Source: Sulfitobacter sp. DSM 110093
Lineage (GTDB): Bacteria; Pseudomonadota; Alphaproteobacteria; Rhodobacterales; Rhodobacteraceae
Reading direction: 5' to 3'
NCBI RefSeq assembly: GCF_022788715.1
Contig: NZ_CP085167.1
Coordinates: forward strand, 617,001 to 681,000
Length of the DNA: 64,000 nt
Position numbers and translations under genes: made by a program. Below the pieces are notes generated by a model that saw only the letters and a program-made list of their open reading frames with translations, did not search any database and had not been told where the DNA came from. Positions 7,885 through 16,211 of the stretch are shown here, piece by piece. The stretch's first letter is position 1; the number at the start of each line of letters is the position of its first letter.

Positions 7885-9635
7885 GGGTTGGCAGCGGGGA
7901 TTGGGCATGATTTCGGCAGAACTTCACGCACTTTTGGCGGCAGCATCTTATGCTCGGTCGGTTGGCATTCGGTCGCTCCGATTTCGCCGCCTGTCAGGAC
8001 GGGGCGGCAATAGATGAATTCCTCTACAGGGATCACAGGATCGACGCGGTTGGGGTTCGCGCAGGCACAGCAGGGCACCTCTTTGATCATCTTGTTCGGG
8101 TGGCATTTGTTGTCTCGCAGGTCAGTCCCGTTATTCGCCATATCCCAGGTCTGCGTGTTGTTGTTCGCCTTCTTCAGGATCGGTCCTTGCACCTTGTACA
8201 AAAGAGCCGCGAGGATGATGCCGTTGTTGTTCGACGACTGAAGCGGGATATAGCCGTTGCCGTTTTCGTATAGCCCCTCGTAGAACCCAAGTTCGGGCTC
8301 CGAAAGATCGGCAACGCTTTCAAATAGAAGGTCGGTATATTCAGTTTCCCACAGTGCCCACATGCCAATTGCGGCTTTCGCGGCAATGGCGGCGCGGTCG
8401 GGTTGGTACTCCCCCGTAGGATCAAGCGTGTTCCAAGGGTAACCATCGGCGAAGATCGTGTCATACACGAAGTAGGGCTTGCCGTTGACCTGATGCTCCG
8501 AACGCGCGGTCACGATGCCCGTTTGCTCGAACCGGCGCTGTTGCACCAGATAGATGCGGTTGGCGAATTCCGCGCGCCAGCCGTGGCTTGCCGTTTCGCC
8601 GTCACCATCTGTGTCGGAAGGGATGTCCCACCCCAGTTCCAGACCGTCCAGAATATAGCCCTCGGTCAGGACGTAGTTCTGGTTCTTGAAAATACGGGGA
8701 TCGCGCCCGTCGAAGGGCACTTTGACATCATAGATGGTCGTATAGGACAGCGGCTCGGGTGACAGGGCGCGATCGACATCGAAACCCCAAAGCGCAAACC
8801 CTTTGGCAGCGTATTCTTCATAGCCCAAACGCCCCTCTTGGACATAACGGGTGGAACCATCACCGCGTTTGAATGACCCGAACATCCGGCCATCCTCGTT
8901 GATAAGATTGCAAAAATTCCACCGCATCGGAACGTTGTCGACACTGTTTGCCAGATGGGGGTGGCGCTCTTTCAAGATGCGCAGCCAGACCAACATACGG
9001 CCGATATCAAGCGCGGACATGCCCACTTCGCCCGCCTCATTCGCGTAGTTCACCTTCTCCCCGGTCTTGGCGTTGTAAACCTTGTTGGGGGCTTCCCCTT
9101 GGTACAGGTCAAGATTGCGCAGCGTATTGAGCAGTTTGGTTGCGCGGGTGTCAAAATCCCGTTTGTCGATGACGCAAAGCTCATACGCGGAGACCAAGGC
9201 GCTGATATAGGAGGCAGTGTCCCACAAGGTGGTGGACGGATAGGCCCCTACGGCGTTGACCAAACCCGTGTCAGGCTGGAAGCGCTTTTCGAAATATGAC
9301 CAAGCTGTCTGCGCCATTGCGTATTCGCGGTCGGTTAGCTGTCCATTGCGGCCAAAATGCGTTTCATCATCAAATCTTGCGCCGCGATTGCATTCTTTCC
9401 GCATATTCCCATCGCCATTGAAATCGATAATCAAGGGCGCGGAAGAGCGGATCGTCATACTGTCGTAGGGTGTGCCTTCGACGATTATATTGCCGATCGT
9501 AACCTTTTCGGCCCCTGCTTCTGCCTTGGGCGTGGCTTCTGGCGTGTCTTGGGCATGTACCAGCGGCGCAGTGGCCAAGGCGACAAAAGCTGCTGCAATG
9601 CAATTAACGAATTTAAATGACATGGGGTGCCTCAT
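7881..9635 (-). CDS. Secreted DUF3131 domain protein with Cys-rich tail
   Basis: 584 aa from ATG 9635, which overlaps the kinase stop (ATGA) and has GAAGGAG upstream. Cleavable signal peptide (to about residue 28, LVHAQD), an N-terminal extension of roughly 90 residues, then a DUF3131 domain with the same landmarks as the downstream paralogue (LVNAVGAYPSTTLWDTASY, NKVYNAKTG, MSALDIGRMLVWL, GYEEYAAKGFALWGFD). After the domain, about 90 residues hold eight cysteines (for example CHP, PCCACANP, YCRP, TECQP, SCPIP), suggesting disulfides in the periplasm. The paralogue lacks this tail. First glycan gene after the partner-switching trio. Confidence 0.82.
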   Translation of the reverse strand: MRHPMSFKFVNCIAAAFVALATAPLVHAQDTPEATPKAEAGAEKVTIGNIIVEGTPYDSMTIRSSAPLIIDFNGDGNMRKECNRGARFDDETHFGRNGQLTDREYAMAQTAWSYFEKRFQPDTGLVNAVGAYPSTTLWDTASYISALVSAYELCVIDKRDFDTRATKLLNTLRNLDLYQGEAPNKVYNAKTGEKVNYANEAGEVGMSALDIGRMLVWLRILKERHPHLANSVDNVPMRWNFCNLINEDGRMFGSFKRGDGSTRYVQEGRLGYEEYAAKGFALWGFDVDRALSPEPLSYTTIYDVKVPFDGRDPRIFKNQNYVLTEGYILDGLELGWDIPSDTDGDGETASHGWRAEFANRIYLVQQRRFEQTGIVTARSEHQVNGKPYFVYDTIFADGYPWNTLDPTGEYQPDRAAIAAKAAIGMWALWETEYTDLLFESVADLSEPELGFYEGLYENGNGYIPLQSSNNNGIILAALLYKVQGPILKKANNNTQTWDMANNGTDLRDNKCHPNKMIKEVPCCACANPNRVDPVIPVEEFIYCRPVLTGGEIGATECQPTEHKMLPPKVREVLPKSCPIPAANP

Positions 9636-10087
9636 TCGCACGCTCCTTCTGCGGGGGGCATGGTGGTATGATTGGGTTCAATATCCCAGAACTTTAACAG
9701 TAGGCTGTAGCCGAAATCAGATTGGCCGTATTCGACCTCATTCGCGAATTCCATGATCAGGCCAAGCCCGCGGCCGCCTTCGGCCATTTCGTCAACCTGC
9801 GCCAAGTCGGTGGCCTTTTCGCGCAGATCGAAAGGCTCTGCGCCAGCAGGGTCAAATATCTCTATCAGAATGGCAGCGGGCTTGACCCTTAGGTTAATAT
9901 TGATCTCAGCTGCGGATGCTTTTGGTCGGGCGTGGGCCACGAGGTTGTTCAGAGCCTCAGAGATGCAAAGCTCGAATTTGAACCGTGTCGGATCGGACAA
10001 TGACGGCTCGACCGCAGCGCTCAGGCGCTGGACCATCGGGTCCACCGCCTCTAGGGCGTTGGACATCGTGTAGCTTTGGCTGTTCAC
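9632..10087 (-). CDS. Anti-sigma-type serine kinase (RsbW/SpoIIAB-like HATPase)
   Basis: 151 aa single-domain GHKL ATPase. N-box ELCISEALNNLVAHA (about residues 39-53), Asp/Gly box FDPAGAEPF, and glycine box GGRGLGLI followed by a short C-terminal strand. In this family the kinase binds a target (a sigma factor or another protein) and phosphorylates its STAS antagonist on serine. Its ATG overlaps the STAS stop (ATGA), and its own stop overlaps the start of the first glycan gene. No sigma factor is encoded in the window, so its target is unknown. Confidence 0.85.
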   Translation of the reverse strand: MNSQSYTMSNALEAVDPMVQRLSAAVEPSLSDPTRFKFELCISEALNNLVAHARPKASAAEININLRVKPAAILIEIFDPAGAEPFDLREKATDLAQVDEMAEGGRGLGLIMEFANEVEYGQSDFGYSLLLKFWDIEPNHTTMPPAEGACE

Positions 10088-10428
10088 TGGCGCTCTCGCA
10101 GCGACTGGAGCGCTGCATCGACGTTTCGGTGAATGGGCAGCACCCGATCCATGCGGCAGATACGGAACATCTGCTCCACATCGCTGTTAAGATCCGCGAT
10201 CAGTAGGTCGCCGCGGTGCCCGATCTTTTTTAAGACACCGACCAGCGCGCCCAAACCGGAAGAATCCAGAAAAGATACCTGCGAAAAATCGACGATGATC
10301 TGGCTGTTGCCCTGATCGATCAGTTCGACGACCTCGTTCTTGAACCCGGTCGCATTCTGCGCTGTCAGGCGCTCTACGCCGGGGCGTACGACAGTGATGG
10401 AGTCGTCATGTTGGGTCGTATGGATCAT
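10084..10428 (-). CDS. STAS-domain anti-sigma-factor antagonist (RsbV/SpoIIAA-like)
   Basis: 114 aa, one STAS domain. The phosphorylation loop VSFLDSSGLGALVG (about residues 51-64, Ser56/Ser57) is intact. In partner switching, the unphosphorylated STAS protein captures the kinase and frees the kinase's target; a PP2C phosphatase resets it. It starts two bases after the phosphatase stop and overlaps the kinase start by 4 bp, so all three parts are encoded in stoichiometric order. Confidence 0.9.
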   Translation of the reverse strand: MIHTTQHDDSITVVRPGVERLTAQNATGFKNEVVELIDQGNSQIIVDFSQVSFLDSSGLGALVGVLKKIGHRGDLLIADLNSDVEQMFRICRMDRVLPIHRNVDAALQSLRERQ

Positions 10429-10430
10429 TC

Positions 10431-11606
10431 TCAGTTCCTCTTAAGGGCGACGACGGTCAGGTCATCTTCCAGTGTGTTCCCGCCGCGCCAATCGGTCAAT
10501 GATTGCACGATCGTCTCTGGCATTTGCTTTGCGCCGACATATGGCATTGTCCCAACCATTCGCTTGAGACGATTAAGCCCGAAGGGTGCGTTCTTCTCGT
10601 TCTCGGCCTCGGTGACCGCATCAGAGCACACCACCAATGTGCTACCTTGAGCGAGGTGAATTGAATTGTTTTCATAGGTCATGCTTGGCAGCAGCGCGAC
10701 GGGGAACCCCCCATCCCCCACCATGTCGACAGCGCCTTCATCATCGACGTAATAGGGCGAAGGGTAGGCAGCCTGGCAATAGGTCAAATCACCGCTTGCT
10801 GTATCAATAACGCCACAGAACATTGTGAAATATTCGTCGTTGTCAGAGCTGTAGAACCGGTCGTTAAGATTGGCGACCAAGGCTGCTGGGTCAAAGGGCT
10901 GCCCGTCTTGCAGAGCGAATGTTCGGAAAAACTCCGGCGTGATCAGATAACCCAGTGCGACGGACAACAGCGAGGCATGAACGCCATGCCCCGACACATC
11001 GATCATGTAAAACCCCAGCGTATCCTCGTTCAAAGGAAAGCAGCCAAACATATCGCCTGAAACGAAAGACGAGGGGACAAAGGCCGAAGAAATATCAAAG
11101 CCAGACATCTCTTCCTTAAAGTCGGGTAAAAGCTGTCGCTGGGCTGCTGCTGCGGCGCGCAGATCTTCTTGAATGCGGTCGTTGGTTTCTTTCAAAATCC
11201 GTGTTCGTTCCGCAAGTTCATCCGCGTGTTGGATCAACCGTGTCGCCGCACGAATACGGGCGTTCAGCATGACGGGGCTGCGCGTTTTGTTGAGAAAGTC
11301 GTCAACCCCGGCGTCAAGCGCCTCGGTGCGCAGCTCGTCATTCTCACTACCGGTGATCATGATGATGTAAACGTAATGGTCCAAATCAAGCGCGCGTACC
11401 GCTTTGGTCAGCTGTATCCCGTCCATATTGGGCATTTGATAGTCGCTGATAACGATTTGAATCCTTGATCTGCGCAGTTCTTGTATCGCTGCTTGACCAT
11501 CATCAACGGGGATCGCCTCGTACCCCAGACTTTCTATCAGTTTGGATAAGTATAGCCGTTGAACCAGATTATCTTCTGCGACGATGATCTTAAGCCGTTC
11601 TACCAT
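10431..11606 (-). CDS. Response regulator with PP2C/SpoIIE phosphatase output (RsbU-like)
   Basis: 391 aa; start at 11606 chosen for the GGAGGAAC site nearby (a longer in-frame ATG lies 15 codons upstream). N-terminal receiver with acidic pair E11-D12, phosphoacceptor Asp55 (VISDYQMPNMDG) and Lys107; a coiled linker (about 125-165); C-terminal PP2C domain with GDMFGCFPL, YMIDVSGHGVHASLLS, DAVTEAENE and EDDLTVVALKRN. Phosphorylation of the receiver should control dephosphorylation of the STAS partner. First gene of the operon, divergent from the H-NOX/HnoK pair, so HnoK is the obvious candidate donor (inference). Confidence 0.9.
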   Translation of the reverse strand: MVERLKIIVAEDNLVQRLYLSKLIESLGYEAIPVDDGQAAIQELRRSRIQIVISDYQMPNMDGIQLTKAVRALDLDHYVYIIMITGSENDELRTEALDAGVDDFLNKTRSPVMLNARIRAATRLIQHADELAERTRILKETNDRIQEDLRAAAAAQRQLLPDFKEEMSGFDISSAFVPSSFVSGDMFGCFPLNEDTLGFYMIDVSGHGVHASLLSVALGYLITPEFFRTFALQDGQPFDPAALVANLNDRFYSSDNDEYFTMFCGVIDTASGDLTYCQAAYPSPYYVDDEGAVDMVGDGGFPVALLPSMTYENNSIHLAQGSTLVVCSDAVTEAENEKNAPFGLNRLKRMVGTMPYVGAKQMPETIVQSLTDWRGGNTLEDDLTVVALKRN

Positions 11607-11780
11607 CGCGTGTCTGTTCCTCCAGCTTTTGGTTCTCGCACATTGATTCATATAGATAGCAGAACTTTGTCATTTAGTTGGCAGGAATCGCAGTAAATTG
11701 TGAAAAAAGCCTTATTTCGCTAACCTTTTAAGAGGTTTGGGAGGTAAAGAGATAGAATGCTTGCGATAATGCGCCGGAGT

Positions 11781-11822
11781 CCACAGACTGTGGGGGCCAC
11801 CCGCTGAGGTGGTAGGGGTGGC
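11781..11822. promoter_or_regulatory. Inverted repeats in the divergent phosphatase / H-NOX promoter region
   Basis: The 294-bp gap 11607-11900 separates the two divergent operons. It contains a 13-bp palindrome CCACAGACTGTGG at 11781-11793, followed by GCCACCC (11796-11802) and its complement GGGTGGC (11816-11822). These could be an operator serving both operons or an RNA hairpin. No regulator can be assigned. The flanks of the gap are AT-rich. Confidence 0.4.
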
Positions 11823-11900
11823 GGTTTGAGGAATGGTGGTGACACCGAAAACAATCGGCTGTGAGTGGTCGTAGCCAAGAGTGAAAGGGAGCGAGACGCG

Positions 11901-12443
11901 ATGAAGGGTACGATTTTCGTAGAACTGGTCAACATGGCCGAGGAGGCTTTCGGCGAGGATGTTGTCGATGAGGTTTTGGAAAGCGCCGACCTTGAGAATG
12001 GCGGCGCGTTTACGACCGTAGGAAATTACCCCTGCTCAGAGCTTATTAAGATCGTCGTCGCATTTAGTGAGCATTCGGGCATCAGCGCAGAGAAGCTTCA
12101 GCGCATGTTCGGTCACTGGATGATGAACCATTTTGTCGAAAATTACGCAGAGTTTTTTGAGGGTAAGAACGACAGTTTTTCACTGCTCGAAGCGGTGGAT
12201 GGCGAAATTCATGTTGAGGTTAAAAAACTATACCCAGATGCAGAGCTTCCCGAGTTTGCCACAGACCGTCTTAGCGATGATCGACTAAAGCTCACTTATT
12301 CTTCGCCACGACCATTGGTGGAATTTTGCCACGGTATGGTTGAGGCTTGCCTAGAGCGATACGATCAAAAAGCGCAGGTTGATCGTTGCCCTGTGCCGCA
12401 CCAAGAGAATGCGACAGATTTTGATATTCGTTTGGAAAAGTGA
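11901..12443 (+). CDS. hnoX: H-NOX haem nitric oxide sensor
   Basis: 180 aa, the normal H-NOX length. Start MKGTIFVELVNMAEEAFG is typical of the family and has AAAGGGAG upstream; an in-frame extension of 12 codons is less likely. Haem-ligand landmarks are present: proximal histidine His104 in GEIHVEVKKLYPDA and the YxSxR haem-propionate clamp at Y133-S135-R137 (LTYSSPRPLVEF). H-NOX proteins bind NO at ferrous haem and then change the activity of a partner kinase or cyclic-di-GMP enzyme. The partner here is the hybrid kinase that follows after 31 bp. Confidence 0.95.
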   Translation: MKGTIFVELVNMAEEAFGEDVVDEVLESADLENGGAFTTVGNYPCSELIKIVVAFSEHSGISAEKLQRMFGHWMMNHFVENYAEFFEGKNDSFSLLEAVDGEIHVEVKKLYPDAELPEFATDRLSDDRLKLTYSSPRPLVEFCHGMVEACLERYDQKAQVDRCPVPHQENATDFDIRLEK

Positions 12444-12474
12444 ATAAAGCGATCATTGAAGGTCTGATGTTAAA

Positions 12475-14211
12475 ATGCACGATGAAGCTTTACCCGCAAA
12501 AACTGAAGTATCCCGGCGTCGCTATCAGCGCGAACAAGCCGCCCGTGCCGAAGCGGAGAAATTGCTAGAGCAGAAAAGTCGTGAGCTTTATTTGGCAAAT
12601 GAAAGGCTTAGCGCCTATTCATCCGAATTGGAAAAAGCGGTACGGGTTCGCACCGAGGAGTTGGAGGAGGCGCTGAAACAGGCCGAGCTTGCGGGCCGGG
12701 CCAAGAGCCGTTTTCTGGCCACCATGAGCCATGAAATACGCACCCCCCTCGGCGGTATGTTGGGAATGATCGACCTGTTGGAGATGGACGAAACGGACCC
12801 TGACAAGAAAGAACTCCTTAAATTCGCGGCCACGGCGGGCACCAGTCTGGGGCGGATCGTGAATGACGTTCTTGATTTTTCGAAGATGGAAGCGGGTGTT
12901 TTCATACTAGAGAAAGAGAACGTCGATATTCGCGCATTGATTGAAAGTGTCTGCGCGTTGGCCGGTAGTAACGAAGCGACACGGCATCGCAACCTGAACA
13001 TCGAAGTGTCCCGCGACGTGCCACATATTTTTCTGGGCGATGCAACGCGTATCCGGCAAGTCATTTCAAACCTTGTGACCAATGCTTTACGCTATTCTAC
13101 CGACGGGCCGATCCATATCCGTGCTGCCGCTTCGCAACATCCGGTTGGCTGTCTGCTGAGGGTTGAGGTCGAAGATGTTGGCATTGGCATTTCCGAGGAT
13201 GGCAAAAAGGACTTGTTCAAGGACTTCTCGCAAGTTTCCAATTCCTTGACTGCCGCTGCGCAGGGTACGGGGCTTGGGCTTGCGATCTGCAAACGCATTA
13301 TCGAAAGTTCCGGCGGCGTGGTGGGTGTCGCAAGCGAGGTCGGCGTCGGCTCGACCTTCTGGTTTGAGGTTCCCGTCGAAACCGGTGGGCTTGCCAGTGC
13401 CGACGCTGAAGGGGGGAAACGGGATCAGCGCAACGGCAATATTCTAGATGGAAAGCGCGTGCTGATTGCCGAAGATAACATCATCAACCAGAAACTGCTT
13501 TTGACCTATGCCGATCGCCTAAACCTTGTTGCCGACCTCGCCGAGAATGGCCGTATCGCGGTTGAGATGTTCGACCCCAAGACATACGATCTGGTGCTGA
13601 TGGACGTTGCCATGCCAGAAATGGACGGGCTTGAGGCGACTCAACGCATTCGCCAAAAATGGGGTGCATTCACCTATCCGCCGATCATCGCCCTGACCGC
13701 CCATTTGATGGATGCCATCGAGGAAGAAGCGAGTGTCGTCGGGATTGATACGATCCTTTCCAAGCCGATCCCCTTTGCGGAACTCAAATTTGCGCTTGAG
13801 GTTGCTTTGTGCGGTCAAGCACCCAGTGCAGACGAAGCGGCGGGAGCGGCGCAAGACGCTGTTTCGGCAACCGAAGGGCAGGGCACCTCGATCCTTGATA
13901 GAATGTGCGATGCCACCCTAGGCGATATTCGTGAGCTTTTCTCAGAAGATAAATTGATCGAACTTGCGCATAAGTATGTGGATGATTGTTCCAAACGGTG
14001 CGAGCGTTTGGAAGCTCAATTCGACGCGGGCGATGCGGCTGCAGTGCGGGCCGAGGCGCATTCGATTAAAGGCTCTTCTTTGATGTTGGGTTTTAACAAT
14101 ATCGGCGAGTGGGCAGGCCTTCTTGAACAGACTCCTTTGGGCGATGGGGAGCCGAGGAGTTGGTTGAACCAAATCCGAAGCGAGTTGGCGGTTCTTCGGA
14201 CGTTCACATGA
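12475..14211 (+). CDS. hnoK: H-NOX-associated hybrid histidine kinase (HnoK) with receiver and HPt
   Basis: 578 aa, soluble, no membrane helix. N-terminal coiled coil (about residues 12-75), HisKA with His86 (FLATMSHEIRTPLGG), HATPase with N-box SNLVTNALRYS and G-box GTGLGLAICKRI, receiver with Asp377 (LVLMDVAMPEMDG), and a C-terminal HPt with His529 (AEAHSIKGSSLMLG). Known HnoK proteins are inhibited by NO-bound H-NOX and pass phosphate on through an HPt. The HPt here lets it act as a complete relay; the neighbouring receiver-phosphatase is the nearest possible acceptor. Confidence 0.93.
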   Translation: MHDEALPAKTEVSRRRYQREQAARAEAEKLLEQKSRELYLANERLSAYSSELEKAVRVRTEELEEALKQAELAGRAKSRFLATMSHEIRTPLGGMLGMIDLLEMDETDPDKKELLKFAATAGTSLGRIVNDVLDFSKMEAGVFILEKENVDIRALIESVCALAGSNEATRHRNLNIEVSRDVPHIFLGDATRIRQVISNLVTNALRYSTDGPIHIRAAASQHPVGCLLRVEVEDVGIGISEDGKKDLFKDFSQVSNSLTAAAQGTGLGLAICKRIIESSGGVVGVASEVGVGSTFWFEVPVETGGLASADAEGGKRDQRNGNILDGKRVLIAEDNIINQKLLLTYADRLNLVADLAENGRIAVEMFDPKTYDLVLMDVAMPEMDGLEATQRIRQKWGAFTYPPIIALTAHLMDAIEEEASVVGIDTILSKPIPFAELKFALEVALCGQAPSADEAAGAAQDAVSATEGQGTSILDRMCDATLGDIRELFSEDKLIELAHKYVDDCSKRCERLEAQFDAGDAAAVRAEAHSIKGSSLMLGFNNIGEWAGLLEQTPLGDGEPRSWLNQIRSELAVLRTFT

Positions 14212-14237
14212 GCATCTGATGCGCGACCCACGCTGCG

Positions 14238-15911
14238 TTAAAACTTGAATTTATAGGCAACCGATACCGTTCCGCCCCAAACGCCCTCGCCGGGGGTGCT
14301 GCTGGGATTCCAAAAGAAACGGTTGTTTCCGTAATTGCTGTAGGTGACGCTCCAATCATCGTTGATCTTGTAGCTTGCCGCATAGGAAAAGTCGGGGTCC
14401 CAGACGTCTTGTTTGCCGGGCAGATAGGCATAGGCCGTCCCGCTGATGCGTAAACGTTCGGTGAGGGCGTAGCTACAGAACAGGTTGAAAGAGCTATACT
14501 CAAGGTCAAGCAGATTGACGCTGGAAGAGCAGCCGATGGTCTTGTCATTCGGTAGTTCGATCTTTGGCAAACGATAGCTGGCCCGCAGCGCGCCGGATAT
14601 GAGGGAATCAAAAAACGACCCGTTGGCGCTGTCGAAACGGGCGGAGTAGTTTGAGTAGCTTAACGTGATCTTATCCGTGGCCTTGTAAGAAAGCGCATAG
14701 GTGAATTCGGCGTCAAAGGGCGATTTTTCGTTGTTATCGCCATAGCCAATCACGGAGGCTCGTAGCGTTAATTTTTCGGACAACTGCGCACCGCAGTTCA
14801 GGCTGGCCCGCGGTTTGCCAAAGCGTTTCGCACCCGTACTGTGGTGCTTGTAGCGCAGTGTCACGCTCCCGGTGATCGAGCATGCAAGCTTGATACGCTG
14901 AAAGAAGGTTTCCTTCTCAGGGGGCGTGGGTGCCGAAACCGGAATCTTCGCGACGTCAATGGCCTTTACAGTAGACGCCGTTCTTTTTGCTGGTGAAGCT
15001 GCTGTTTTGACCTGCTGTTTTGCGGTTTGAACCGCCTCGATGTTACTCAGTTTTTCAAGCTGCGGCTCGCTGCAATCCACGTCTGGATCTTCGATTGTGC
15101 AGGGCAAATGCGCTGGCTGTTCAACTGGCGCGGGCAGAATCTCTTCTACCTGCTGTGCCGCATCGACTGGCGTGACCTCTGTTTCAAACGCTGTAATCTC
15201 GGAACTGTCCGGCTCTTGCGGGGCTGCGGGTGTAGCCTCTGTGTCTGTGCTCAGGTCAGAGGGTTTGTTTTCGGGATCTGCAGGCTCGCTACCCTCTGCC
15301 CAATCGGGTACCGCATCATCTATCTGCGATGGGAGCGGCGGTGCAGGCTCTACAACCGGTGGCGTTCCTGTTCCGGCGAGGATCCATTCAGATAGATACC
15401 GTGCCAGCACTTTTCCCGAAGGAGCCGAGGGCATGTCGGGTTCCGGCGCGCCGACAGCGGGGATTAACGTGGTTTCGCCATCCTCACCATAGACGGTGCA
15501 AGCGACCCCCTTCTCGCAAGACAGACGGAACAGGGGACTGCGCAATTCGTTAGCCTGCATCACCGTGCCGGTCCCATCGGGGAATAGAACATAGCGCAGG
15601 CCATTGATTTCTCCGCGCTGGTGGCGCGACAGATGCAAGGCGCTTGGCAGGTCTTGAATGACCTCTTGTGCCGAAGGAATGGCCGGTTTTGCCGTGTTGA
15701 TCACGGTTGCATCTCCAGCAGGGATATCTGCCAATTCAGCGAGGCCGTCGTCGGTCACCGGCTGCGCCTGAACGGTCGTCGCCAGAGGCAAGTTGACCGA
15801 TGCCAGCAGGAGACACTGGATCAAAGCACCGGGGAAAGACGCCGGCCAAAACAGGCTGCAACGGCGCGGCGCGGCACCCTTCGTCACTGTTGTGGACTGA
15901 TCGATCGGCAT
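14238..15911 (-). CDS. Outer-membrane beta-barrel protein with long Pro/Glu linker
   Basis: 557 aa. N-terminal hydrophobic export signal ending near TTVQAQ, a first domain of about 130 residues, an acidic Pro/Ala-rich linker (about 190-330), then a barrel-like C-terminus ending in an aromatic residue (VSVAYKFKF), as outer-membrane proteins do. The barrel contains two similar segments (TYALSYKATDKITLSYSNY and SYAASYKINDDWSVTYSNYG), suggesting an internal duplication. It converges on hnoK and is divergent from the esterase. It may be the outer-membrane part of the island's glycan system; this is inference from location. No family recognised. Confidence 0.7.
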   Translation of the reverse strand: MPIDQSTTVTKGAAPRRCSLFWPASFPGALIQCLLLASVNLPLATTVQAQPVTDDGLAELADIPAGDATVINTAKPAIPSAQEVIQDLPSALHLSRHQRGEINGLRYVLFPDGTGTVMQANELRSPLFRLSCEKGVACTVYGEDGETTLIPAVGAPEPDMPSAPSGKVLARYLSEWILAGTGTPPVVEPAPPLPSQIDDAVPDWAEGSEPADPENKPSDLSTDTEATPAAPQEPDSSEITAFETEVTPVDAAQQVEEILPAPVEQPAHLPCTIEDPDVDCSEPQLEKLSNIEAVQTAKQQVKTAASPAKRTASTVKAIDVAKIPVSAPTPPEKETFFQRIKLACSITGSVTLRYKHHSTGAKRFGKPRASLNCGAQLSEKLTLRASVIGYGDNNEKSPFDAEFTYALSYKATDKITLSYSNYSARFDSANGSFFDSLISGALRASYRLPKIELPNDKTIGCSSSVNLLDLEYSSFNLFCSYALTERLRISGTAYAYLPGKQDVWDPDFSYAASYKINDDWSVTYSNYGNNRFFWNPSSTPGEGVWGGTVSVAYKFKF

Positions 15912-16211
15912 GTTGCTAATTAGCCCTTGGCTGAAGTCTTCAGGCTTTTCCCGATTGCACTGCTGCGGCCCCTGACGCCGATGTTGGGCGGGCGGCGCAG
16001 CCGCAAATTACCAAGAAACCAGAACCGCTCAAAGCCGTATTTGCCGGGAGTTCTCAGCTATAGCCAATAGATCACGGTGTCGGTGAGAGTGCGCTTCATG
16101 GTTGCGCCGGTAACAACATGCTGCCACTTTTCTATCCAATACTTCTACAGGCGAAGTGGCCGAAGTGATGTCGCCGCAGAGAATAGAATGACCTGATAGG
16201 ATGATGCGCGC
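15912..16211. other. 300-bp divergent intergenic region
   Basis: Lies between the starts of the outer-membrane protein (minus) and the esterase (plus), so it should hold both promoters. I see no convincing ORF, RNA or operator here. Confidence 0.6.
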
